Program-made: the position numbers and the translations under genes
DNA from: Adenanthera pavonina
Taxonomy: Eukaryota; Streptophyta; Magnoliopsida; Fabales; Fabaceae
Assembly (NCBI GenBank): GCA_026686845.1
Contig: JAIVEN010000002.1
Span: 25,580,001 to 25,644,000 of the forward strand
DNA: 64,000 nucleotides
Direction: 5' to 3'
Notes under the pieces: model-generated
Seen by the model: the letters and a program-made list of their open reading frames with translations, nothing else
Database searches by the model: none
Told to the model about the DNA's origin: nothing
Shown: piece after piece, positions 49,786-62,716 of the stretch
Layout: every line of letters begins with the position of its first letter
Numbering within the stretch: the stretch's first letter is position 1

Positions 49786-50243
49786 TAGGTCTTTAAATAG
49801 ATTTTAGGCCAGACTAAGTTTTTTATAAGCTTAGGCTTAAGGTTAAAAAAGGCATATGTAGACTAATAGACAAGATTCAATCTTAAAGCCTGCAGTATAT
49901 ACCTGGTCTATTTAGGTAAGGGCTGGTCTATTTCCACCTTACCTGGTACTGCTGTGGTAGGTTTCATAATTATTATTTTAAAAGCTATGGTAAGTTTTTT
50001 ATTTTTATTTTTTATTTTTTTTGAAATTAAATTCATAAATGAAAATTATACTTCTCAAGAATTATGCAACGGTTTTAATTTCTATTTATTAAAAAATACT
50101 ATATTGTAAAAATTGAATCTCTGTAGTCATGCAATTTTTTAGTAACTGAGGAAAAGACATTAAAAAAAATTTAAAACTACATAAATATTTATCTGCATGA
50201 TCTTTTAAAAATATATTTTTTATCTATAAATTTTAATTTAAAA

Positions 50244-50519
50244 CAACAACAATATTTGTCTTATCCTATTAAGTGGGGTCGACTACATGGATTATATGAC
50301 GTCAATGGACTCTATTAAACAATATTTCTTTAAATAAATTATTTATCAAGAAGTTACGCCTTATAACTTTTTTTAATGTCTTGCTTGGTTTTCCTCTATA
50401 TTTTTTGATGGGGCTCTAAGCCATTTGATTAGCTCTTTTCACTGGCTTCTCTTATCTCTTCTTAATATATGTCCAAATTACCTTAAACGATTTTCTATCA
50501 TTTTCTCCTCAATAGCTGC
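50244..50519 (-). mobile_element. 5'-truncated RTE LINE insertion (copy 3) with 18-bp target-site duplication
   Basis: It is flanked by perfect direct repeats ATAAATTTTAATTTAAAA at 50226-50243 and 50520-50537. In reverse complement it carries the same RTE C-terminus and 3' end as the other two copies (GTCGACCCCACTTAATAGG region, TTG-type tail). The coding frame is heavily mutated. Confidence 0.88.
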
Positions 50520-51164
50520 ATAAATTTTAATTTAAAAAATAAAAAAAAAACTTACCATGACAAGCGGGGTATAAGAGAGACCCTAGGTCAGTTTTTTGAG
50601 CATTAAATAACAAAAAAATAAAAAAACTGAAATATAACATGTCAGAGAGTATTTACCAAAATATAACATACAAAGTCGATCAGTGGCAACACGACTCGGA
50701 TCCGTATAAAGAAGTTACACAGTTAGCTATGCGATTTCAAATCTGACAAATTTTTTTTTTAAAGAAAGGGAAGTCGCATGGATAGCAATGTGACTTACCT
50801 TTTGCAATCTCTAAGAAGGCAAAGTCACATGGCAATCCGTGTGACTTCCCCTTTTTTTTAATAATTAATTTTGTAGTTGTTGGATTATTTAAATATGTTC
50901 TCTGATCCTATTTAAATAACCAATGTTTCTTACTATACTTAGGTCAACTTTTTACCATGTCCAAGTGAGTTTTGACCATTCCCAAATATGATTTGTTGTA
51001 GGAAATATTTTGTATAGGGATATGAAATTATCTTTTTACATTAAATAATTATTAAGAAGATATAAATTTAAATAAAAGTGAAATGAATATTAATTAATAA
51101 TTAATTATATTTATATAAGTGTTGTCGCAAATTTTCTCATCCCTAAACTCATATTATATATACA

Positions 51165-51560
51165 TATGCTTTGACTTTTAAACATTCAAATATCATATTA
51201 AAATTGCATGAAGAGACAAAAAATTCTTGTATGGTATATTAATTATTTGTTCACTTATATTAATTTTTTTAAAACTTTTCGAGTATAAGTAACTTTCCTT
51301 AATATTCATTTACTAGTCAACAATACTTTATAAATAGAATTAGAGACTTGTGTGTATCGAGTCAAAATGCACTGCCACCAGTCGACCTTGTTTGTTATAT
51401 TTTAGTAAATATTATCTAACATGTCATGTTTTATTTTTTTTTCTTAATTTCAATCATAAAAATTAACTTACTATACAAGGATTTTTTTATCTCTTCATAC
51501 AATTTTAATATGATATTTGAATGTTTAAAAATCAAAGTATATGTTTATAAATTTATTACC
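51165..51560. repeat. Inverted repeat, arms ~85-100 bases
   Basis: The left arm contains AACATTCAAATATCATATTA; the right arm contains its exact reverse complement, and similarity continues on both sides (GAAGAGA, then CTTGTAT). The spacer is about 200 bases. It could be a decayed foldback transposon. Confidence 0.75.
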
Positions 51561-52144
51561 TACAAACTTGTAAAATTATTTCTTAAATTTCTATTATATT
51601 TTTTATTTTGAAATTTTAATTTAAAAAAATTAAAAAAAAATAAAAAACTTGTCATGAAAGCGTGGGAGAGATCCCGAGTCCCCAATCCTGATAATTTAGG
51701 GGAAAATTTAGGTGGAAATTGTACCCACTAATGGGTATTTAATGTATGGCAATGATAACAAATGGTACATATTAATTGTCCTTGAATCTTGATCCAACAA
51801 AAAAAAAACATAGCTTTTATTTACTCCAATTTTTAATATAAATTATTTTTAACTATTTATTAAAATTAAGAAAAATTTGTTATATCATTAAAATTGTTTT
51901 AAAAATATTACAGTTTCCATTTTTACTCCCTAATAAATACCACAAAATTAAATAATTTATTTTCTCTCTCACAATTAAATAAAAATATTTTTTAAATAAA
52001 AAAATTAATACTTCAGAAATTTGTGGAAGGTGACATATATAGAACCATTGAAACCTTTTAGAATGTGACTAATAAAAAGAATCAGAGTATATGACTTGGT
52101 TAGTGTTTGCTGTTTGTCTTTTTGGTTACAACTAATAATAAATA

Positions 52145-52408
52145 CTCCCTCCGGTCCTATATATAAGATTTTTTATCCTGATTCTGAATATAAAACCTTT
52201 TATAATATATGAGGTAGTATTTATTATACATTTTTAAAAAATATCCTTATTTAATATATCTAAAGAGAAATATAAAGAGATTAAATAAGGGTAATTTTAG
52301 AAAAATATTGAGATTTTTGGAGAAATCGAGATAGTTAAATAATTTTAATTCTAATTCTTAATTTACATAATTTAATTAAAATAGTCTTATATTAAGGATA
52401 AGAAGGCG
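52145..52408 (+). mobile_element. Stowaway-like MITE, family S copy 1
   Basis: The left end CTCCCTCCGGTCCTATATAT is flanked by TA; the right end is decayed (TCTTATATTAAGGATAAGAA) with TA at 52409-52410. A clear homologue in the opposite orientation lies at 63695-63938, and a more diverged copy at about 52625-52905. Confidence 0.75.
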
Positions 52409-53381
52409 TATATAAGTTTTGACAAAAAAATAAATACATAAAAATAATATTATTAGATAAATAAATTTAGCTTTCGTGAATTTACTAACTACAAATTTCT
52501 AAAATTATTTCTTAAATTTCCATTTTATTTTTCTCATCCTTGCTGTTTCTCTACGTATGTGCATTTTTTTATTTTAGATTTATGGGCCGTTATGTTATAT
52601 ATTAATTATCTTTTCATCAGTTATAATATATTTTTTTCGATTTTAAATATAGAACCTTCTATCTCGATATTAAATATAAGATCTTTTACTATATATGAGA
52701 TAATATGAATTATACATTTATAAAAAATACCCTTATTTAATGTATCCCAAATAGAAAGACAAATAAATTAAATAAGGGTAGTTTTAGAAAAATATTATAA
52801 TTTTTAGAAAAACAGAAATAATTAATTAACTTTAACTCATATTATTAATCTACATGATTTAGTTAAAATAATTTTATATTAAGAATTGGAGAAAATAATA
52901 TACTATAATACTCTAGGATATTGTAACTTTTTTATTTCTATAAAAATAATATGAGAGACAGATGTTCTTTTTGTCGGCCTAAAATGAGCTAACTATTGTG
53001 TATCAAAAAATAAAAGCTAACCATCCCGCAAAAAAAAAAAAATTAATTCTTCCTTCACTTGCATGTATAAATGAAATTATTTGCAACATTTTTATATCTC
53101 AAAATTCCCCAAAAAAAAAAACGAAAAATAATAGGAACAAAATAAAATAATTAAGGAAGATTTACATTTAAATATTTTGATATAATACTTTCACTTTTAC
53201 AAATGATTTTTACTTTGAATATTTAAATAAAAAATTGACAATAATTACAATTACAGAGGAAGAAATTTTTTGACCCAATATTGAAAGCTCACAAGAATAT
53301 ATTAATATTTCATTGAATAAATATAAATAACATAAATAACATATTTTTATTTCATATAAATAACATTTATAGTTCGTAAAA

Positions 53382-54140
53382 ATTTTTTTTTAATTTACAA
53401 ATTGATTAATACTACCTCAATTGGTTTTTTTTAAATAATGGTTAGTTTGGTTTTTCTATGTAATTATTATTTATAAAAAATAAAAATAAAATTCAATTTT
53501 GGTGTTAATTAAGTTAATTATCACTATTTTATTGTAAGCCTTTTATGTTAGGTTGAAAAATTTGTTCCTCCTTTATAATTATCATAAATTTTACTTTTGT
53601 GTAAATATTTAAAGTAAACTTGATGGGAACATAGATGTAATTAAAAATAATTTTTAATTTAAAAATTAATTAATATTACCTTAATTGGGTTTTTAAATAA
53701 AAAATAGTTAATTTGATTTTACATTGTAATTATTATTTATAAAAGATAAAAATAAAAATCACCTTGGTGTTAGTCAAGTTAATTATCATTATTTAATTGT
53801 AAGCTTTCTATGTTAGTTTGAAAAGCTTATTCCTCCATGATTATAATTACTATGAATTTTACTTTTGTATAAATATTCAAAATAAATTTGATAGGAATAT
53901 AGATGTAAAAAAAAATCAAAGTACGGTGTAGACTCCCTTTGTTTCATGTTTTTTACTTTCCACCAAGTAGTGTGAAAATAGCACAAAAGGATAAGAATAA
54001 AAATAAAAATTAGTTTTTTTAATTTAGAAATTATGTACAGGTTAGTTTTTATAAATAAAACATAGTTAATTTAGTTTTACTATGCAATTATTATTTATAA
54101 AAATAAAAGTAACCTTGATGCTTTAATATAATTATCATCC
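53382..54140. repeat. Tandem repeat, ~266-base unit, two full copies and a partial one
   Basis: Units at about 53382-53645 and 53650-53915 share TAATTATTATTTATAAAA (53461 and 53727), 'TTGGTGTTA', 'AAGTTAATTATCA' and 'TTTTACTTTTGT'. A third, shorter match lies at about 54005-54140. Non-coding, AT-rich. Confidence 0.78.
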
Positions 54141-54299
54141 TGTTTGGGTTTTTTTTTGTCATTATTTTTTCTGGTCCTTTGGTGTTATTTTCAAACATGT
54201 GAAAAAGTAAAAAAGGAAAAAATAAAACGGAGCCGACATTGCTTCTAAACAGTGTATAACCTTATCTTTGAATGGATAAAATGGACTGTCCGTGCAACA

Positions 54300-54745
54300 C
54301 TTGGATGAGAATAGTTTTAATAATTTTCTAATTTCTCACTTTTATTTATATTTATTTTAAAATTAGATAAAAATATATTAATAAAATAAAAAAATAAAAA
54401 ATTAAAAAAAATTTTTTTTATAAAATTTTTTCTATATAATAACTAAAATATCTGGTTAAAATTTTATTTTTCATGAACTATGACTTATAAAAAAATATTA
54501 CATATGATATATTAAAATCTCAATTAAATAAATATAGATTAAATTTTAGTTCAAATAAATTAAATTAATCATATAATAAAATTTAAATTTAATTTAAAAA
54601 AATTATAAATTTTATAAAAATTAATTTTTAAATAAATCATTAAAATATAAATAAATTAGTTTAAAACTAATTTTTATCATATTTATCTTAAAAAACCAAT
54701 TCTACCCCAATTTATTTTTTACTAACTAAAAATTAAACGCACCCT
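54300..54745. mobile_element. MITE-like element, family M copy 2
   Basis: Same family and orientation as 49201-49785. The right end carries the same kind of terminus (ACGCACCC). It ends just left of the first leader repeat of the immune receptor gene, so it may form part of that gene's promoter (inference). Confidence 0.55.
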
Positions 54746-54825
54746 AAATTCCCTTGGTGAACTGGTCCTACATTCCAAAGGCTTCACAAGAAGTCAACAG
54801 TTCTCATTTTTACTTCACCGTCCGT

Positions 54826-56460
54826 GGATTGCAATTGATTCCAGATCTTTTTTCATCGTTACCATTACTGGAACTGCAACTTAAGGTACGAAGCTCAATC
54901 TCTCTTCACAAACACCAAATGCTTTCCTTTCCAGTCACTCGACACGCTTTCTTTTCTCTTGGAAAATCTGTCGGGCTTTTTGCTATCATTCTTCCTTGGT
55001 TACTATTTTCCTTCTGCTTTCACCAGAACGGTAGGATTATGAAGTAAACTTGCCAACATATTCACTTCATTATCTGTGACTTGATTATTGATTCGAGATC
55101 TGTTTCCATTGGTATCATTTCTGGATGCAACTTGAAGAATCTGCAGCTTAAGTGGAGACAGTAAGGTATGAAGCTCAATCCTTGTTCAGAAACTAAACAT
55201 TCTTTCTTTTCCAATCACTCAATATGCTTTCTTTTCTCTCAGAAAATCTCTCAACCTTTTGTTATTATTATTCTTTAATTTGGTTACTATTTAAGTTTTG
55301 CTTTATCCGGAACAGTAGGGTTATGAAGTTTGATGAGAAAATGAGTCTATATGCAAGAAATAATTCATTAGGAAAGTAAATCAGTATGGAGACAACGGGC
55401 AGATCCAGACGATTTAAATTGCCTGTGAAAAAATTAGACAATCTGAACCATTATTAAGGTCTCCTATAAGATTTTTTGGTTTTTTTTTTCTAATTTTATT
55501 GTAGTAGTGTCCATTCTTTTACTAGCAAGACAAGTATTTAAGGAGTTCATTGCCTCTATTTTCTTGAATTATCTCCGGATCTTCGCTTAAGTTTGTGCTC
55601 CTCATATATATATATATATATATTCCTTGATTGTATATTTCAAGTTTGCCTATTATAAGAAGAGATCTGCTTCCATTGGTACCATTTCTGGATCTGGAAC
55701 CTAAAGAAAGAGAGAGACAGTTAGGAATGAAGTAGAATCTCTCTCGATAATCACAAATGCTTTTTCTTCCAAATTTTTCTTTCGTTACCATTTGCCATCT
55801 CTGCTTTAACCAATAAAGTAGGGGTATGAAGTCTAATGAGAAAATGAGTTTAGACAGTGGCGATGGAAGGGGCTGACCCCCCACCATCCTTAAATAACCT
55901 TAGATGCTCACAGCCACTTTCATTGCTAACAACTGGAAGCTATGGCTTCTACCATAGAAACTAGAATGTAGAAACAAAAGCGAAAGTGGGCTGTAAGGGA
56001 AAACTTGTGGTTTATGGTCTCTGTTTTCTGTTTTTCGCAGCTTCTAGTTTTGTGAAATTTTAAAGGGAACATGAAGATGAAAGCGATCTAATTAATTAAT
56101 TAATTAACAGAAAATAGTATTATTTATTGAAAACATGCATGGTTGAGATTGCTTTTGTCTGAATGATCCTTTTATTATGCTATTGTTCTTTGTCTAACTG
56201 AAATCTTCTTTTGCTGTTATTCTTTACAAAGTAAGCTTTGCTGGCTAGCATCAACAAATGCTTGGAGGTAACGTTAATGAGCGGTAAGTTCATGGTCAAA
56301 GGTAGTCAACCTTCAAAGAAGGGATTAGAGATCAGTTTGTAGTGTTGCCTTTTCTGCAACTGCTGAAGTAGAGAGAGTGACAGTATGGTATTAACAAATC
56401 CAATCTCTCTTCATAATAATCTTATGTCGATTATTTTCCAAATGTCAAACGTCCTTAATA
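54826..56460 (+). repeat. Diverged leader repeats upstream of the NLR gene (probable 5'-UTR exons)
   Basis: Four related segments: A about 54826-55045, B about 55085-55345, C about 55655-55860, D about 56325-56460. Shared phrases, in order: GATCT.TTTCCATTGGTA-like, TTTCTGGA, GAAGCTCAATC, a CTTTCTTTTCTC block, and GTAGG.(G)TATGAAG with ATGAGAAAATGAG at the end of B and C. A and B contain a donor-like AAG|GTA(C/T)GAAGC (GT at 54886 and 55166). C has the same place mutated to GGAATGAAG, and D has ATGGTATTA. A splice acceptor (TTGTATCAG, ending 57300) precedes the NLR start codon. The segments may therefore be alternative first exons. Confidence 0.6.
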
Positions 56461-57318
56461 TAATTAATTACTTCACTTGGAAATTTCTCAATTAATTCGT
56501 CTTTTTCCACTTTGATTTATTTGTAGAGAGGAGATCTATTTCCTTGGCAGCGTTTTTTTGTAGCAATTTATTTTTTCCAAATCTCAAACGTCTTCAATAT
56601 TACTTCTTGTAAAGTTCTTAACAAATCCTTTTTCACTTTAATAATAATATGTTCAGAGATAAATAATTGCGGGTCTGGGGCTTCAGTCATATATGTGTGT
56701 AGTTATGTTTTAATAGATTAATGTTATTTTCTGTTACATCCACTTTGAGATTCTAATTTAACATGCATATTAATAAGTTAAAAATCTGACCAAATCAGCA
56801 GAACGAAAAAAGAAAAAGAAAAATAAAAATAAAAAATAAAAAAGTTTAAAAATCACATTGGAGATTTAATTAATGGCACAAATTAAAATCATGATAAACT
56901 TGTCAGAAGATAGAGCTTAACGTATCTTTGTTAATAACATATATATCTATTAATCTTCGGGATCCATTCTTACTAGTGATATTTTGTGGAAGGGCATCTC
57001 CTCCAATTATAATTATCTGAAACTTGGATCACCTTAGAAATCTAATTCCTAATTTTTTTAATAAAAAAATAAACAAACATCAATTTTTGTCTTTATTTTC
57101 GACTTCGACTTAACCCACTTAGCATCTGGGATTGTCTCCTAACTTCATCTACATGCAGTTTTTAATAAAAGAAATTATAGGTGTAGGCTGTTAAGTCACT
57201 TTTTGATGATTCTCAATCATTCCACAATTACTCATTACATACTGATACATATATTTTGATGATTATTGGTAACTTAATACAATTGATAATGTTGTATCAG
57301 GTCCCATTATTTGTCGAA

Positions 57319-60300
57319 ATGGCAGAGGTGGTTATCAGCATTGTAGCTAAAGTCTCAGAATATTTGGTGGCCCCAGCAATACGCACTGGATCTTACTTGT
57401 TTTGTGTTGGCAAACCCACTAGAAAGCTTGAGAAAGAAAAGAGGAAGCTGACTTTAGCAAAAGATGATGTGTCTCAACATGCAGAAGAAGCAAAGAGGAA
57501 AACTGAGAGGATTGAAACTGTTGTAGAGGAGTGGTTGCAAGAAGTAAATAGTCTGTTGCAAGATGTGGAAAATATGGAAAAAGAAGTGAGAGCCAACAGT
57601 TGCTTCTGGAATATGTGTCCTACCTGGAGAAGATATAATTTGTGCAAGCAACTCTCGAAGAAGATAGACAGAATGATTGAGCTTAATAACAGCAGCAAGT
57701 TTGAGAAATTTTCTCATCTAGATTCGCTTCCAACCAATATTGAATACTTTTCTTCGCCAAACTTTATGTTGTTTGAATCCACCAAGTTGGCTTATGATCA
57801 ACTATTGGAGGCAATAGAAGATGATGGGTGCTACATGATATGCTTGCACGGGATGGGTGGGTGTGGCAAAACAACACTTGCGAAAGAAGTGGGCAGAAGA
57901 ACTAAAGACTTGAATCTCTTTGATAAAGTTGTTTTTACTACTGTGTCTCAGACTCTTGAAGTTAGAAGAGTTCAAGGTGAAATTGCAGATGAATTGGGTT
58001 TGGGTCCACTAAAGGAAGAAAGTGAGGCTGGGAGGGCAAAACGGTTATCATTGGGTTTACGAAGTGGGGAAAGGATTCTTGTTATCTTGGATGATGTTTG
58101 GAGTGTATTAAATCTTGAAGATATTGGGATCCCTTTAAATAGCAACCTCAAAGGCTGCAAGGTCCTTTTAACTACACGTCTCCAACAACTTTGTTCTTTG
58201 ATGGATGGTCAAAGGAATGTTCCACTGAATCTCTTAGCAGAAGAGGAAGCTTGGGCTTTGTTTCAAAAGAAGGCATGCATAACTGATGATTCTTCTTTAC
58301 TAACTACAATGGCACGAAAGGTTGCAGCAGAATGTAAAGGACTACCTATTGCAATTCAAGCTATGGCAACAACCTTGAAAGGCAAACCTCTTGATAGTTG
58401 GAAGGATGCATTATATAAACTAAGCCATTCAAAGCCCGTTGGTGTGCCTGAAGGTGTTGTAGATGCTTTTACTTGTCTCCAATATAGCTATGATGCTTTG
58501 AAGAGTGAAGAGGCTAAAAGTCTGTTCTTGATGTGCAGTATATTTCCAGAAGATCATGAGATCGAAAGCGAAGACTTGTTTAGATATGGAGTGGGGTTAA
58601 GCTTATTTGAGGATTTTGGTTCATTTGATGATTTAAGGAGCGCAGTGAATGCAGCTTTAACGGTTCTCCTTGATTATTCTTTGTTAATGCATTCTGATAG
58701 AGATGAAAACTGCTTTAAAATGCATGATGTTGTTCGTGATTTTGCTTTGTGGGTAGCATCCAAAATCAATCGTACCTCCATGGTAGTTCATGGAGAAGAG
58801 ATGACACAGTATAGAGTTAAAAAAAATTGCTTTGCAATTTGGTACAATAGACATGACGATCCATTTCCTCAACAATTAGATGCTCCAAAGCTTGAGATTC
58901 TATTGCTGAATTCAGGAAGTGATTTCAATTTGTCTCATGCATCATTTGAAGGCATTGAAAGACTAAGGGTTATGGCTTTAATTAATGTATTCTCTATTTT
59001 TCAGAAGATTTGTGTATCATTGCCACAATCGACCCAATGGTTGACTAATCTTCGAACTCTACGTTTGGTAGAATGTGATTTGGGTGACATCTCGTTTGTG
59101 GTTTACTTAAAGGGACTTGAGATTCTTGATTTGCATGGGAGTTTGTTCGAGTTATTGCCAAGAGGAATAGGAAAATTGACTAACTTGAAGTTACTAGATT
59201 TGGCAGATTGCGTAAATATTGAAAATTTCTATGAAGTAATTGGAATGTGTTCACAACTTGAAGAATTATATGTGTATAATGTAAGACTCTTTGGAGGAAA
59301 TATTTCATATTCTCCTCCATGCTTTCTGGAGGGTGTTTCTTTTTCAAAATTGCAGAGGTATATATTAGAAATGGGGGAAATCAATGAAGATAGCTATCTT
59401 TTGGGTCAAGGTAACCGAGTTCTTCACTTAGGAAAGTTAAATATCTCCACCTTGAGTACATTTGCCAGGGATCTGATACAAAGAGCCGAAGGTGTCCAAT
59501 TGGAGGAGCTTCAAGGAGGTTGCAAAAGCATCTTTCCAGATTTTGTTGGAGCTGTAGGAAGCATGAACCATTTGATTAATTTTCATCTTTATTCCTGTTC
59601 AGAGATAGAATTCTTCATTTATTCAATTCCTTCTCAGGCTTATAGCTTTCGAGTTGATATGGTCTTCCCAGAGCTAGTTGAGTTGCGACTGAGAGATATG
59701 AAAATTTTGAAACAAGTGTGTCATGGGGAGTGCAATTTGTGCAATCTTAAGAAGCTTGAAATCTCCCACTGTCCAATGTTGACATCACTCTTCTCAATGC
59801 AGGTTGCTCAAACTCTATCACAACTAGAAGACCTGACAATAGAAGATTGTCGTGAGTTAGAGTTTATAATATTCAATGACAAGGAAGATGGTGCAAATAG
59901 CAGGGCAAAGGGTCATGTTCCAGAAAATTCTCCATTGGCATTCCCAAAATTAATACATTTGAGTGTTAGTGATTGTAACAAATTGGAATACGTCTTCCCA
60001 GTTGACTGCGTTCAAGGCCTTGTGCAACTGCAAGAGATAAGAATTGTGAATGCTCCGCAGATGAAGTATGTATTTGGCAAAGATATTGCTGAAAATATTT
60101 CAACCAATGAGAATGAGATCAAAATTGTATTTCCTGAATTGATAGAACTATGTCTCATCAATCTCGGAAGTCTTGTCAAAATCTGCTCAGCAAATTGTTA
60201 TCCAAGTTGGCCATCCTTGAAGAAGATATGGTGGTCCGGCTGTCCGAAATTGACAAATAAGGTATGGTTATATATGCTCTCTTATCATTTGATCTTATTT

Positions 60301-62372
60301 TGGATCTTAATTAATGGCTTGTGCAGGATCGTTTGTGTAGTATGAATAAATTGCATGACATTGACGAATTGAAAATTAGGAATTTAAATTCTCAGCAATG
60401 ATTTGTCAATACATTTATAATACATTACATCAATACTATTTGGTTGTTGTGGTGACAAATCAAATTTCAGAACTTGCAGACAAGGAAAGAACGACAATTA
60501 TACATGTACAAGATTCCATTTATTGTTGTTTCCGATCTAAAATCCTTAATACATATACGAACAAAACCAACATATATGTAGAATAGAAGTCCTCCACAAA
60601 CTTTCCAGATAAAAGATAATTTTGCGGATAAAATATAGTTACTTTTCACGACATAGAAAGGACAATCTAGCTAATTATGCATAAAGTACTAAATTATAAG
60701 CAAGTATCATGTAATCAAGTAACAATAGTGAGAACGATTATTTAAGATTTAAGAAGATAAGATCATGATTGTTTTCTTTTTGTTTCCTTTTATCTTTTCT
60801 TTTATATAGGGAATACATGGAGTTGAGACAGCCAGATGTGAACGGAGTAATAAAGTGCATGACATTGTAGATTCTGGAGAAGTTGACGTATTCCATCTTC
60901 AAGGAGTTGGTCAGAGGAATGACAATCAAGAGCCAATAACCTTAGAATTAGAACAGGTAGAGTTGATAGATCTTCCTGAACTGAGTACCATATGGAAGGG
61001 TTTTAGCTTCACTCAAGTTCGAAGCCTCAAATATCTACAGTCCATAAAACTGCATCGATGTAGAAAGTTGGAATGTGTCTTCCCCTCAGTCATTCATAGC
61101 AGCTTTCCACATTTAACTGATCTTATCATTGCTGATTGTGGGGAGTTGGAGAAGATTTTTTCAGAGAATGAAGGGCTTCGAAGTGTCTCCACGGATCAAG
61201 TGTGTTTCCCTAAACTTACGAAACTAAAGATATGGGGATGCACAAAGCTAAAAGTTATATGTACCATAAAGATGGCTAGAAGTTTTCCACATTTACAAAC
61301 TCTATGCATATCTGAGGCTTTAGAACTAAAGGAGATTTTTAGAAGTACAAATGAAGACATCTTTGACAATGAAAAGGAAATTGTTGTTCCAAACTTGAGA
61401 GAGATAAAACTTGAAAGATTACCAAGCCTTATTAACATCTGCCATGGGTTTAGTTTTGTTACTGTGAAGCTTCGCAAGGTCCATATTTACGACTGCCCTA
61501 AATTTGTTGAAATTTCAGATGCAGCTCGTTATTGGAGAATAAAGGTATTGATTTATTTTTATCTTTGTATTTCAACTAAATTCATTTGTCTCACTATTTG
61601 TCTTCTTTTCTCTCAATGTATATAGGGAGTACGGATTGCTATGGTCATGAATGGTAGCCCATTGGGTAACAATGAAAATCTAACTCTACCATTAACATAT
61701 TTATGGTCGAAGGACTTGGATATTTGTGGAGTGATAGACATTCTCCAAATTGATGGCTCAGTTAGTGTTGGTGGAGATCACCAACACCAAGTCATGGACT
61801 CACAAGTAGTGAGGTTGGGTTCTGAACATGAGATATGGAGGGGTCCTATTCTCAGAAAAATGTTGAGCCTCCACTATCTTCATACTTTAACAGTGAGACG
61901 ATGTGGAAGGTTGAAGTTTTTGTTGCCTACGGATGTCATCCATGAAAGCCTACCAGAGTTGGCTTTCCTGACGATAAGTGATTGTGAGGAATTGGAGCAG
62001 ATTATTGCAGAAGACAAAAGAGGAGAACATCAAAATGTATGCAATAATATTGCAGAGTCAAGATGCTTTCCAAAGCTAAGAGAATTAGTGGTGGAGAGAT
62101 GCAACAAGCTGAAAAGACTCTTTCCCGCAACAACAGGTAGAGAGCTTCCACAGCTACAGGTTTGGAGGATATCAGAGGCTGCTGAGTTAGAAGAATTGTT
62201 TGGTCGTAAAAGTGAAGGCAGCATTAGAAATGATGGGGAGAAGATTTTGGTTCCAAACTTGAAAGTGCTAGAACTCGTCCATTTACCACGTCTTCTTGGG
62301 TTAAGGGATGAACTCATCATCCAAAAGCGGATAGAATTGCGCGTGTATGAGTGCCCCAACTTAGGGTTTTAA
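57319..62372 (+). CDS. CC-NBS-LRR (CNL) disease-resistance protein
   Basis: Predicted intracellular immune receptor of 1474 residues. Coding exons: 57319-60261, 60810-61544, 61626-62372; introns are in phase 0. The ATG at 57319 was chosen because a splice acceptor (TATCAG, ending 57300) lies just upstream and MAEVV is a typical start. Residues about 30-130 form a coiled coil without the EDVID motif. NB-ARC motifs: P-loop GMGGCGKTT (178-186), RNBS-A FDKVVFTTVSQ (201-211), kinase 2 ILVILDDVW (253-261), RNBS-B GCKVLLTTR (279-287), GLPIAI (341-346), RNBS-D CSIFPEDHEI (406-415), MHD (468-470). From about 540 onward come irregular LRRs with recurrent C..L phrases. Exons 2 and 3 each encode a further LRR block of similar design (LxxLxIxxCxxLExI). 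All ATP-binding motifs are intact and no stop interrupts the frame, so it looks functional. It resembles At4g27190/RPS2-type CNLs; the recognised pathogen cannot be told. Confidence 0.93.
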
Positions 62373-62527
62373 GACATGGGTATCAGAATGATGTACGTAC
62401 GACTTCACTTATTCATACTCTCTTCCTGCAAACACTGTTGTTTGTTTGGGTTATTATTATTTTTTCTCTGAAAGTTTGTGCTTGCAAAAGAATGACGTGA
62501 GTAAAGATTCAATTATCATATACTCCC

Positions 62528-62716
62528 TCCAGGGAGGGATGTTCTCTGCTGCCCTTTTCCATACTTTGCCTCTAATACTGAAACAAATGAAAATTTTATT
62601 AAAAATTAAAAAAACAAAGAAAAGATTGAGGCCCACTTGTTGTAGTTATAATATATAGAGTTGCAGAGGGACAGCAGACAAAGATAAGCAGAGGTTCCGA
62701 ATCCCTCCCTCCAGAG
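62528..62716. repeat. Small inverted-repeat element
   Basis: The left end CTCCAGGGAGGGATG followed by TTCTCTGCTG mirrors the right end, whose reverse complement starts CTCTGGAGGGAGGGATTC followed by CCTCTGC. About 190 bases, non-coding. Confidence 0.5.

Larger units (their letters stand above)
50538..53381. other. AT-rich intergenic DNA with MITEs and a hairpin
   Basis: Holds an inverted repeat (arms about 51165-51250 and 51455-51560), a Stowaway-like MITE (52145-52408) and a decayed relative at about 52625-52905. The tract 50640-50860 has repeated GTGAC/GTCAC(A)TGG phrases in both orientations without a recognised identity. No gene supported. Confidence 0.5.

Noticed and set aside
55522..55887. 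121-codon minus-strand open frame upstream of the NLR
   Set aside because: It crosses an AT microsatellite and a leader repeat on the opposite strand; no known protein.
62030..62359. 109-codon minus-strand open frame
   Set aside because: Antisense shadow of the LRR exon; Ser/Leu-rich composition is expected from the opposite strand of LRR codons.
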